64,000 bases of DNA from Candidatus Rhodoferax mariagerensis (GTDB lineage: Bacteria; Pseudomonadota; Gammaproteobacteria; Burkholderiales; Burkholderiaceae_C): assembly GCA_016719055.1 (NCBI GenBank), contig JADKAW010000018.1:56756-120755 (forward strand), given 5' to 3'. Positions 35,686-43,252 of this stretch are shown here, in pieces. Position 1 is the stretch's first letter; every line of letters starts with the position of its first letter. The position numbers and the translations under genes were made by a program. Below the pieces are notes generated by a model, which did no database searches, was not told the origin of the DNA, and saw only the letters and a list, made by a program, of their open reading frames with translations.

Positions 35686-36621
35686 TTACTGTGGGGCCGC
35701 CGGCGTTGCGTTGGCCGGAGCGGCTTGATCTGTGATGACCTCTGATTTTCTGGAACCCAGCAAACGCTCTTCTGCTTCGCGGGTCATCACGGTAATGCTG
35801 ATTCTACGGTTTGCCGGGCTACGCGGATTTTCTTCGTCCAGCAAAATACTTGACGCCAGCCCCATCACTCGCGCAATCTTGTCGTCGGGCATGCCCGATG
35901 CCACCAATTCACGCCGAGTGGCGTTAGCACGGTCGGCTGAAAGCTCCCAATTGCTGTAGCCGCGCGCGCCACTGCCGTAAGGGGTTTGATCGGTGTGACC
36001 GTCCACGCTGATTTTGTTGTCAACATCAACCAGCGCTAGCCCTACCTCCTGCAAAATTTCACGCATATAGGGCTTGACCGAGGGGCTACCGCTGTCAAAC
36101 ATGGGGCGTTTTTGATCATCAACAATCTGGATCTGTAAACCGTCTGCGGTAATGCTCAGCTTGATCTGGTCGCTGAACTCGGCCAGTTTGGGGTTGCTGG
36201 AAATCAGGGCGCTGATCTTGGCGCTTAACTCCCCCAGTTTTTGGGCGTCTTGCTTGGCGCGCGCTGCTTTGGCCTGGTCGCCCGACATTTTTTTGGCTCT
36301 GGAGTCCGCACCATCGCCGCGCCGGGCTTGGCCGGCTGATTGGGTCATGTCGTTGCCGCCACCGTTGATCACACTGTTGCTGGCTCCTGCCCCGCTGCCG
36401 CCTTGCATGGCCACCTTGAGTGGCGACTGAAAGTAGTCTGACAAGCCTTTTTTGTCGCCCTCAGAGGTGCTGCCCAGCAGCCACATGAGCAAAAAAAACG
36501 CCATCATGGCCGTCACAAAGTCGGCGTAGGCAATTTTCCAGGCACCACCATGAGCCGAGTGACCCCCCTTTTTCACCCGTTTGATGATGATCGGCTGTAG
36601 TTTTTTGGCTTCAGTTGCCAT
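35686..36621 (-). CDS. motB: flagellar motor stator protein MotB
   Basis: A 311-residue protein with one transmembrane helix that carries the proton-binding Asp34 (IAYADFVTAMMAFFLLMWLLG). A C-terminal OmpA-like peptidoglycan-binding domain (ISVDGHTDQTPYG, then NWELSADRANATRRELVASG) follows. It lies 18 bases after motA. Confidence 0.96.
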   Translation of the reverse strand: MATEAKKLQPIIIKRVKKGGHSAHGGAWKIAYADFVTAMMAFFLLMWLLGSTSEGDKKGLSDYFQSPLKVAMQGGSGAGASNSVINGGGNDMTQSAGQARRGDGADSRAKKMSGDQAKAARAKQDAQKLGELSAKISALISSNPKLAEFSDQIKLSITADGLQIQIVDDQKRPMFDSGSPSVKPYMREILQEVGLALVDVDNKISVDGHTDQTPYGSGARGYSNWELSADRANATRRELVASGMPDDKIARVMGLASSILLDEENPRSPANRRISITVMTREAEERLLGSRKSEVITDQAAPANATPAAPQ

Positions 36622-36639
36622 GCTGGTGCTTCGTGCTTA

Positions 36640-37497
36640 TTACTTCTTCTTGACGAATGCTTCCAGTTCGCCAAAGGTGGGTCGTTCGGTTGAATACAGT
36701 ACTTTACGTCCAAACTCAATGGCCGTGGCCGGGTTGTAGCCCTGCATGCTGGCCAGCAAAGTGGTTTTGATGCATTGAAACTCTTTGCCGGCTTCTTCAA
36801 CCTTTTGCTCCAGCAGGCCAGCCAGCGGCTCAGCAAACGCGTAAGCCAGCAAAATACCCAAAAACGTGCCCACCAGCGCAGAGGCGATCATGCCGCCCAG
36901 CACGGCAGGGGGCTGCCCCACCGAACCCATGGTGTTGACCACCCCCAGCACGGCGGCCACAATGCCAAAGGCCGGCAAGCCACCGGCAATACGTTGCAAG
37001 GCCGCTACGGCGGCGTGTTCTTCGGCGTGGTGGGTGTCAATCTCGCTGTCCATCAGCGACTCGATCTCATGGGCGTTGAGGTTGCCCGAGACCATCATGC
37101 GCAAGTAGTCGGTGATGAACTCGACCACATGGTGGTCATGCCCGACATCGCCGTGTTTCTTGAAAATCTCGGAAGAGTGCGGGTCTTCCACGTCTTTTTC
37201 AATCGCCATCAGGCCCTCTTTGCGGGCCTTTTGCAAAATGTCGTACATCAGGGCCAGCAAATCCATGTAGCGCGCTTTGGTGTACTTGCTGCCCTTGAAG
37301 CACATGCCCAAGCCCTTCATGCTGGACTTGATCACCTTCATCTGATTGTTGGCGACGAACGCACCCATGGTGGCCCCACCAATGGTGATCAGTTCAAACG
37401 GCAAGGCCTTCAGCACCACCATGATGTTGCCACCGTGGAAGATGTACACGCCAAAGACGCACACCATGACGATCAGCCAGCCAACAATGACGAACAT
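36640..37497 (-). CDS. motA: flagellar motor stator protein MotA
   Basis: A 285-residue protein with four predicted membrane helices. It begins MFVIVGWLIVMVCVFGVYIF and has the MotA/TolQ/ExbB signature GGLPAFGIVAAVLGVVNTMG. With MotB it forms the proton-driven stator. A FliA-type promoter lies upstream. Confidence 0.96.
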   Translation of the reverse strand: MFVIVGWLIVMVCVFGVYIFHGGNIMVVLKALPFELITIGGATMGAFVANNQMKVIKSSMKGLGMCFKGSKYTKARYMDLLALMYDILQKARKEGLMAIEKDVEDPHSSEIFKKHGDVGHDHHVVEFITDYLRMMVSGNLNAHEIESLMDSEIDTHHAEEHAAVAALQRIAGGLPAFGIVAAVLGVVNTMGSVGQPPAVLGGMIASALVGTFLGILLAYAFAEPLAGLLEQKVEEAGKEFQCIKTTLLASMQGYNPATAIEFGRKVLYSTERPTFGELEAFVKKK

Positions 37498-37568
37498 AGA
37501 CGGTTTGTTTAAAGCGAAGCTTTTGCTTCAGAATTGATCAGCCTGCAACCTGCAGACCTGTCTCTATC

Positions 37569-37595
37569 ATATCGTCCGTCGGTTGCCACTCTTGA
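37569..37595 (-). promoter_or_regulatory. sigma-28 (FliA) promoter of motA
   Basis: On the minus strand TCAAGAGT (37595-37588), exactly 11 bases, then GACGATAT (37576-37569). Eleven to twelve of sixteen positions fit the FliA consensus and the -10 lies 72 bases before the motA start. Of the three sigma-28 candidates this is the weakest match. Confidence 0.6.
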
Positions 37596-37676
37596 GTTGG
37601 GCATAAAAATGCACTCAAGCCCTTACCAGTCAATCGCCATTAGCTATCTATTAAGTAGCAAAATGGCAGTTCTCTG

Positions 37677-38222
37677 TCAATGCAACAGGATGCCGCCCGA
37701 GCCCGCACCCTTGCCGGCGCGTGCCGGTGGTGTGCACAGTCCGCACTCATAATGGCGGGCGTTTTCATACGGCTCACTGACAAAATGACCACCACATTTG
37801 CTGCATTTGGTCATGGCCAGCATGTTGTTGTCGACAAATTTCACCAGACGCCAGGCCCGGGTAATGGTCAACAAAGGCTCCACGCCACAGTTGGCAATCT
37901 GCTCGCAGTACAGTTTGTAGGCCTTCATGATGGCATCAATATCGTCGAGTGCGCTGACCTTGTTCAGGTACTCATAGGTGTTCAAAAACAGAGATGCATG
38001 AATATTGGGCTGCCAGGTCAGAAACCAGTCGGTCGAAAACGGCAGTTGCCCCTTGGACGGTGATTTGCCGGCTACTTCCTTGTACAAGCGCAGCAGCCGC
38101 TCATACGACAAACTGGTTTCACTTTCCAGCACCTGCAGCCGGGCACCGAGCTGAATCAGTGCCACGGCGCGCTCAACCTGGCGCGAATCGTTCAACACAC
38201 TTTTGGTGGATGCGGTGGCCAT
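37677..38222 (-). CDS. flhC: flagellar master regulator subunit FlhC
   Basis: A 181-residue protein. The start at 38222 (MATASTKSVLNDSRQVERAVALIQLGAR) is chosen over longer frames that run into flhD. The zinc-binding cysteines are CSKC and CGLC, about 17 residues apart. FlhC pairs with FlhD to activate class-2 flagellar promoters. The C-terminal tail (TPPARAGKGAGSGG) is variable. Confidence 0.95.
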   Translation of the reverse strand: MATASTKSVLNDSRQVERAVALIQLGARLQVLESETSLSYERLLRLYKEVAGKSPSKGQLPFSTDWFLTWQPNIHASLFLNTYEYLNKVSALDDIDAIMKAYKLYCEQIANCGVEPLLTITRAWRLVKFVDNNMLAMTKCSKCGGHFVSEPYENARHYECGLCTPPARAGKGAGSGGILLH

Positions 38223-38233
38223 GGTGTTTCTCC

Positions 38234-38560
38234 TTACAACGCTTCGGCAAAGCGACCGGCCATCAAAATGCTGGCGTGCAGCTTGGTGGTGGCGTCGTTG
38301 TCCACCTTGGCGGGGGTGTGATTGGTGAGCAGTCCCCACACCATGTCGTCGTCGACCCGGAAGCGACACAGCAACATCGGGCTGGAGGCAATCTTCAGGA
38401 TTTGTGCCGGCGACAACATGGCGATCAGATCGGCCGACTCTTCAGAGATGCCGAGCCTAAACAGCGCCTCGGCTTTGTCCTTGCGAATCACGTTTTGGGC
38501 CAGCATCAGATAGGTCAGATTGGCTTCGCGGATTTCCGTGGAGAGTTGCTCGTCGTTCAT
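38234..38560 (-). CDS. flhD: flagellar master regulator subunit FlhD
   Basis: A 108-residue protein with family-typical LSTEIREANLTYLMLAQNVIRKDKAEALFRLG at the N-terminus. It starts 11 bases upstream of flhC's start region and makes the FlhD4C2 complex. The 187-base gap upstream holds its promoter; I cannot assign its elements with confidence. Confidence 0.95.
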   Translation of the reverse strand: MNDEQLSTEIREANLTYLMLAQNVIRKDKAEALFRLGISEESADLIAMLSPAQILKIASSPMLLCRFRVDDDMVWGLLTNHTPAKVDNDATTKLHASILMAGRFAEAL

Positions 38561-38747
38561 GGTGGGCTCCAGACTTGATTGGATGATTTGGGTGGTGTTT
38601 AGGGCTCAATTGCCTTGTTCATCACCATGGCATCGATTCTGAGAGCGCACGCTCAAAACTTGAATCAGTGAACGCCTGTTGCGGTTGTCGGATTTTGGCG
38701 AGGCTCTTTGTAAGGGAAATTCTGACAAGCCAAAAAACCAGTGCCAG

Positions 38748-39308
38748 TCACAGCAAACCTGCCAGCGCCACCACCTCGCGCCAGGCCGCCAGCTTGCGTT
38801 CAAAAGTCCAGCTGGCGTTGGCCGGGCTGGTGGAGGGCAGGCGATAAACGGGCAGCCCCAGCGTGCGGGTGTAACGCGCGTGTTTGAAGCTCTCACCCCC
38901 GTTGTGGGCGATCAGTTGCAAACCTGGGGTGCGGCCGATCAGCTGCGCCAGATCGTTGCGCTGCGGCTGCTCAATGGCGCTGTCCAGGCTGCCCACACGC
39001 TGGCACGAGGCGTAAACGTCCCACAAGCCCAAGCCCTTATCAAGCATCCAATCGATACGATTTTGATAGCTGTCAGCGATTTCAGAATAAGGGCTAGAGG
39101 GCCAAACGGCTTGAAGAATTTTCCAGAAGGCATTGTGCGGATGGGCGTAATACTGCTGGCGTGCAAGTGAGGTGACTCCCGGAAAACTGCCCAGCACTAG
39201 CATGCGGGTGTGGCTGGCAATCTGGGGCGGCAAGCCCTGTAAGCGAGCCGATGATTGAATGGCCTGCGCCAGTAGATTCAAAACAGCCCAAACACGCGCA
39301 GCAGCCAC
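38748..39308 (-). CDS. DNA-deoxyinosine glycosylase (uracil-DNA glycosylase superfamily)
   Basis: A 186-residue protein. The motif VLGSFPGVTSLARQQYYAHPHNAFWKIL is the signature of the Mug-like hypoxanthine/deoxyinosine glycosylases, and LPSTSPANASWTFERKLAAW is the C-terminal pocket. It removes deaminated purines. A dispersed-repeat copy lies inside and codes for a loop (VWPSSPYSEIADSYQNRI). Start uncertain by a few codons. Confidence 0.85.
   Translation of the reverse strand: MAAARVWAVLNLLAQAIQSSARLQGLPPQIASHTRMLVLGSFPGVTSLARQQYYAHPHNAFWKILQAVWPSSPYSEIADSYQNRIDWMLDKGLGLWDVYASCQRVGSLDSAIEQPQRNDLAQLIGRTPGLQLIAHNGGESFKHARYTRTLGLPVYRLPSTSPANASWTFERKLAAWREVVALAGLL
39054..39108 (+). repeat. dispersed AAGGGCTAGAGG-type repeat, copy 5 (inside glycosylase gene)
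   Basis: CGATACGATTTTGATAGC, then GTCAGCGAT, then AATAAGGGCTAGAGG at about 39087-39100. It runs antisense to the glycosylase gene and is read through in frame. Confidence 0.6.
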
Positions 39309-39673
39309 GACAGCAATAGCCCTGCGCCAGCCACTTTCCAGGCCAGCACCAGGGCCGGGGGGGCGCCCAGTTTACGCCCCGATGCCGCCTCGACCAACAG
39401 CAGGCTGCTGTGCAAAGCCGCCACCACCACCAGGGGCAGCAGTCCGGGGTTCAGCTGCCAGGCCGTAGCCACATCGCCCTGCGCCAGGGCGGCACAGGCG
39501 CGAATGCCGCCGCACAGCGGGCAGGGCAAGCCCGTCAGGTGTTTGAAAGCGCACAACGGCACATCGCCCAACGCCAAAAAAGCTGGCGCTACCAGCACGC
39601 CTATTGGCAGGACCAGGCCGCCAGCCAGCCGCCACTGCCGCTCGGGCGGTGGCAGGGTGTGGCTGTTACACAC
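39278..39673 (-). CDS. DUF2752 membrane protein
   Basis: A 131-residue protein with three predicted membrane helices. HLTGLPCPLCGGIRACAALAQGD is the DUF2752 signature, with its paired cysteines and the WQLNPG segment. Function unknown. Its start overlaps the end of the next membrane-protein gene by eight bases. Confidence 0.85.
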   Translation of the reverse strand: MCNSHTLPPPERQWRLAGGLVLPIGVLVAPAFLALGDVPLCAFKHLTGLPCPLCGGIRACAALAQGDVATAWQLNPGLLPLVVVAALHSSLLLVEAASGRKLGAPPALVLAWKVAGAGLLLSWLLRVFGLF

Positions 39674-40229
39674 GCAGCGCCCCGTCGTCGGTGAGTTGTT
39701 TGGCCATCTCGTAGCTGCCGATGAAAGCGATCGGCATGGTCAGGATGACCCCCACAAAACACAGGATCAGGCCGATATTGCCAATGATGGCTAGCACCAA
39801 CATGCACAGGAAAGCTCCCACCAAATTGCCTTTGACGGCCGTCCAGGCGCGCTTGAGCGCCTCGATGCCATCGGTTTCACCGCAGGCCACCAGGTAAGCG
39901 GCAGTGGGAATGATGGCCATCAGTAACATGCCGGGCAGCACACACAGCATGTAGCCAATCGACACGACGATGGAACCCAGCAGCACCGCCAGCAAAGCAG
40001 GTACAAAACTGTCAAAACCCTTGAAAACATCGGCAATCTGGACCTTGCCGCCCTGTTCGCCATTTTTGATCATGCGCATGTAGCCCACGATCATCGGGCC
40101 GGTCAACAGGCCGAAACCCACGCCGCTGATAAAAATAACCAGCAAGGTGGCAACAATGTGGGAAACAACATCTTTCTTGAAACCCGAGAAACCCGCAGAA
40201 ACGCACGTCGAGATGTCTGGAGCAGCCAT
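39666..40229 (-). CDS. BPSS1780-like integral membrane protein, function unknown
   Basis: A 187-residue protein with five or six hydrophobic helices (IVATLLVIFISGVGFGLL, PALLAVLLGSIVVSIGYML and others) and a GPMIVGYMRMI segment seen in uncharacterised proteobacterial membrane proteins. ATG 40229 begins MAAPDISTCVSAG; the frame is open further upstream but without conserved features. It pairs with the overlapping DUF2752 gene. Confidence 0.75.
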   Translation of the reverse strand: MAAPDISTCVSAGFSGFKKDVVSHIVATLLVIFISGVGFGLLTGPMIVGYMRMIKNGEQGGKVQIADVFKGFDSFVPALLAVLLGSIVVSIGYMLCVLPGMLLMAIIPTAAYLVACGETDGIEALKRAWTAVKGNLVGAFLCMLVLAIIGNIGLILCFVGVILTMPIAFIGSYEMAKQLTDDGALRV

Positions 40230-40346
40230 GATTCGTCCTTTGCATGAAGTGTGTGGAGGTCTGAGAATGGTAGCACTGGCAAGTGACGTGGTCGTTGCTT
40301 TCGCAGCACAACACTTGATCCCAGCTAATCCCCGTAAACTTTGGAA

Positions 40347-41108
40347 ATGACCAACCACCTCACCATCATCACCGGCGCCTCACGCGGCATGGGTTTGTGC
40401 CTGGCCCAGCAGTTGCTGGCTAGGCATCATTCGCTGCTGTGTATTTCGCGCAACACCTCCACGATACTGGCGCTGGCCGCCACTCAGGCGCAGGCGACCG
40501 AGCGTCTGACCCAGTGGCCGGCTGATTTGGCAGATGCCGCGCCAGTGGCCGAGCGTTTGGCAAACTGGCTGGCCTGTCAGACGCCTGGCGACGTTGCCGC
40601 CGTCACTCTCATCAACAACGCGGCCGTGATTCCCCCCATTGCCCCGCTGCATGCGTCGGACCTGCAGGCGCTGGCGCGCGCGGTTCGCGTCGGTCTTGAG
40701 GCACCGCTGCTGCTGTCAGCCGCCTTTTTGGGCGCGACCCGCAACTGGGCTGCGCCACGCAAAGTACTGAACATTTCCTCGGGTTTGGGGCGCCGGCCCA
40801 TGGCCTCACAGTCAGCATATTGCGCAGCCAAAGCGGGTATGGACCACTTCACCCGTTGCCTGGCGCAAGATGAGGCCAGCCAGCCCAATGGTGCCCGGGT
40901 TTGCTCGCTGGCCCCCGGCGTGATTGACACCGACATGCAACTGCAACTGCGCAGCACAGCACCGCAAGACTTTCCGGACCAGGCCGCATTTGTCCAGTTG
41001 CAACTCAGTGGCCAACTGACCTCTGCGGAAGAGGCTGCCGCCCGGGTGCTGGCGTATTTGCAGCGCCCGGACTTTGGCAGCCAGGCCGTGGCCGATGTCC
41101 GCGGCTAG
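40347..41108 (+). CDS. SDR family NAD(P)-dependent oxidoreductase (sepiapterin/benzil reductase-like)
   Basis: A 253-residue classical SDR. The nucleotide-binding motif TGASRGMG is at residues 9-16, NNAAV follows the fourth strand, and the catalytic Ser/Tyr/Lys are in ISSGLG and SAYCAAK. The closest named relatives by pattern are sepiapterin or benzil reductases; the substrate is unknown. It converges on moaC. Confidence 0.85.
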   Translation: MTNHLTIITGASRGMGLCLAQQLLARHHSLLCISRNTSTILALAATQAQATERLTQWPADLADAAPVAERLANWLACQTPGDVAAVTLINNAAVIPPIAPLHASDLQALARAVRVGLEAPLLLSAAFLGATRNWAAPRKVLNISSGLGRRPMASQSAYCAAKAGMDHFTRCLAQDEASQPNGARVCSLAPGVIDTDMQLQLRSTAPQDFPDQAAFVQLQLSGQLTSAEEAAARVLAYLQRPDFGSQAVADVRG

Positions 41109-41210
41109 ACATCGCCCGAGTCTTTGCCGTGCAGGAAACCATCGAACTGACCCTCGACCATGAGGGATGCCATTGACCGCATGCGCCAGCATTACAAATC
41201 ACTCGCCAGC

Positions 41211-41702
41211 CTATGTCATCGCCACAAAACTCCCCGACTTGCCACCATGCTTTTCCAGCAACTTCACGTCGGTCATGACCATGCCCCGGTCGGCGGCCTT
41301 GCACATGTCGTAAATGGTTAGCAGTGCCACCTGCACGGCGGTCAGGGCTTCCATCTCGACGCCAGTGCGGCCCACGGTCTCTACCGTTGCAGTGCAAAAT
41401 ATGGTGCTAGCCCTTGCTGTGTCTGCGTGAATAGCTTCAAACTCTATAGCAACCCGGGTTAACGCCAACGGGTGGCACAGGGGAATCAGGTCGCTGGTTT
41501 TTTTGGCGGCCATGATGCCGGCAATGCGGGCAATGCCCAACACATCGCCTTTTTTGGCGTTGCCAGACTCAATCAGCGCCAGCGTGCTGGCCTTCATCTC
41601 GATGCGCCCACCGGCCACGCCAATGCGGTGGGTGGCGGCCTTGGCGGCAACATCGACCATATGGGCCTGGCCCTGGGCATCAAAATGGGTGAGGATACTC
41701 AT
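41211..41702 (-). CDS. moaC: cyclic pyranopterin monophosphate synthase
   Basis: A 163-residue protein of the molybdenum cofactor pathway that converts the cyclic intermediate made by MoaA to cPMP. Visible motifs are HPLALTRVAIEFE, GVEMEALTAVQVALLTIYDMCKA and KHGGKSG. The loop AIHADTARASTIFCTATVE is encoded by a dispersed-repeat copy and is longer than in E. coli MoaC. Confidence 0.95.
   Translation of the reverse strand: MSILTHFDAQGQAHMVDVAAKAATHRIGVAGGRIEMKASTLALIESGNAKKGDVLGIARIAGIMAAKKTSDLIPLCHPLALTRVAIEFEAIHADTARASTIFCTATVETVGRTGVEMEALTAVQVALLTIYDMCKAADRGMVMTDVKLLEKHGGKSGSFVAMT
41396..41452 (-). repeat. dispersed AAGGGCTAGAGG-type repeat, copy 6 (inside moaC)
   Basis: Read on the minus strand: GCTATAGAGTTTGAAGCTAT, then TCACGCAGACACAG, then CAAGGGCTAGCACC. 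It lies in frame within moaC. Confidence 0.6.
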
Positions 41703-41739
41703 GACAAACAGTTATAGCAAATGGGGGACCGCATGCGAT

Positions 41740-43090
41740 GCGTTTACCGAATACGAAGGGACTTCCCGCTTCCCGGTAACGGCATCAACGTGCCAAGATT
41801 GGGTTTTGGAAAGTCAATCTACAACCTTTTTGAAGGAGAAGTCCCATGAGTAAGATTACACGAGTTGGCGTTGATTTGGCAAAGAATTTGATCCAGGTTC
41901 ACGCTGTGGATGCTGCTGGGAAAGTTGTCACCAATCGACAACTCAAGCGCGATAAGTTTATTGAATGGTGCATGCAACTGCCAGCCATGTGTTTGTTGGC
42001 AATGGAATCCTGCTCTGGCGCGCACTACTGGGCGCGCAAACTGCTGGAGCTGGGCTTGGATGCCCGCATCATCGCCGCGCACTTGGTGACACCCTATCGC
42101 CAACAAGGCAAAGGCGGCAAAAACGATGCCAACGATGCAGCAGCCATCTGTGAGGCAGCCTCTCGCCCAAGCATGCGCTTTGTCGCTGTCAAAACCGTTG
42201 ATCAGCAAAGCATGCTCAGTGTGCATCGGCTGCGTGAAGGCTACAAAGCTGACCGCACCGCCTGCATCAACCGCATTCGCGCACTGCTGACGGAGTTTGG
42301 TCTGGTATTTCCCAAAGCCCCGGGTATTGAGTGCGCAGCTCAGGACACGCTTGAAGATGCCAGCAACGCCTTGTCGGGGCTGGCGCGCATGACCATTGAA
42401 CGTGCCCAAATGCAGTGGAAAGAACTCGATGACCATATCGACTGGTGCGACCAGCGCATAGCGGCGCACCATAAGCAAAACGAGCAGGTTCGCCAAGCCA
42501 CCGAGCTCATGGGCGTGGGGCCTGTCACTGCCTCAGCGGTGGTGGCCACCGTGGGCAACTTCAAGCAGTTCAAGAGTGGCTCCCAGTTTGGCGCCTGGTT
42601 GGGGCTGACACCACGACAAAACTCCAGTGGGGGCAAGAATAATCTGGGTGGCATCACCAAGCATGGTGAAGTCTATCTGCGAACGCTGCTGATCCAGGGT
42701 GCCAAATCGGCTGTTATGACGGCACACCGGCGCGAAGACCCGATCTCCAAGTGGGTGCATCAATTGCGTGAAAAATCAGGCTGGCAAAAGGCCACAGTAG
42801 CGTTGGCGAACAAGAATGCGCGCATTCTGTGGGCCGTGTTCACCAAGGATAAGCCGTTTGATGCGGGCCATATCAGCGTCGCCGGGTTCACCACAAGCCG
42901 CCATGTGCGCAGCTTGAAGACGCTTTAGAAAGATGGAAGGTTTCCTTGCCAGACGTAAATGTGAAGATGCAATCAACAGCTCAGACCGGCAGCAGGTAAG
43001 CTCGGTAAGGGTTCAGTGGCTTTGGACCACGGTTTCCGATTGGAGCCCTGCTGAGCGGTTCGTATCTGGGTCCGCACCGAAATATCAGTG
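41740..43090 (+). mobile_element. IS110/IS1111-type insertion sequence (ends not resolved)
   Basis: An IS110-family transposase gene fills most of the gap between moaC and the M48 protease gene. IS110 elements make no reliable target duplications and lack terminal repeats, and I could not pair the ends; the stated limits are approximate. An 8-base inverted repeat, GGGACTTC (41758-41765) and GAAGTCCC (41838-41845), brackets the leader just before the transposase ATG. Confidence 0.5.
41846..42928 (+). CDS. IS110 family DEDD transposase
   Basis: A 360-residue transposase. The DEDD residues are visible as Asp in VGVDLAKN, Glu in AMESCSGAHYW, and the Asp pair in KNDANDAAAI. The C-terminal transposase_20 domain (ELMGVGPVTASAVVATVG, FGAWLGLTPRQNSSGG) has the helix-hairpin-helix and the conserved Gly-rich stretch. 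The gene appears intact, with an AAGGAG ribosome site six bases before ATG. It may be active. Confidence 0.93.
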   Translation: MSKITRVGVDLAKNLIQVHAVDAAGKVVTNRQLKRDKFIEWCMQLPAMCLLAMESCSGAHYWARKLLELGLDARIIAAHLVTPYRQQGKGGKNDANDAAAICEAASRPSMRFVAVKTVDQQSMLSVHRLREGYKADRTACINRIRALLTEFGLVFPKAPGIECAAQDTLEDASNALSGLARMTIERAQMQWKELDDHIDWCDQRIAAHHKQNEQVRQATELMGVGPVTASAVVATVGNFKQFKSGSQFGAWLGLTPRQNSSGGKNNLGGITKHGEVYLRTLLIQGAKSAVMTAHRREDPISKWVHQLREKSGWQKATVALANKNARILWAVFTKDKPFDAGHISVAGFTTSRHVRSLKTL

Positions 43091-43252
43091 CAACAAGGCC
43101 GTCTGTAGATGTGCAGTCTGTTTCCTCGTTTTATTGCCGCTTTCGTTTACACAAATGCAATGAATACCGTTTATCAAGAAAATGCAGAAAAACCTGTTGG
43201 ACCTGTGAGAAGTCCCTGTAGAACCTTTACGCGTGGCTGGCATCATACGGCC
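42929..43252. other. intergenic region: IS110 right flank and M48 gene leader
   Basis: About 324 bases without a convincing gene. It includes a short palindrome (GGAAGGTTTCC near 42934) and the right end of the IS110 element, followed by the leader of the protease gene. The frame of the protease extends upstream to 43109 but without conserved residues. Confidence 0.6.

Noticed and set aside
37632..37680. A further dispersed-repeat copy between motA and flhC
   Set aside because: Only the AT-rich palindromic part (GCTATCTATTAAGTAGC) is similar; the AAGGGCTAGAGG core is missing.
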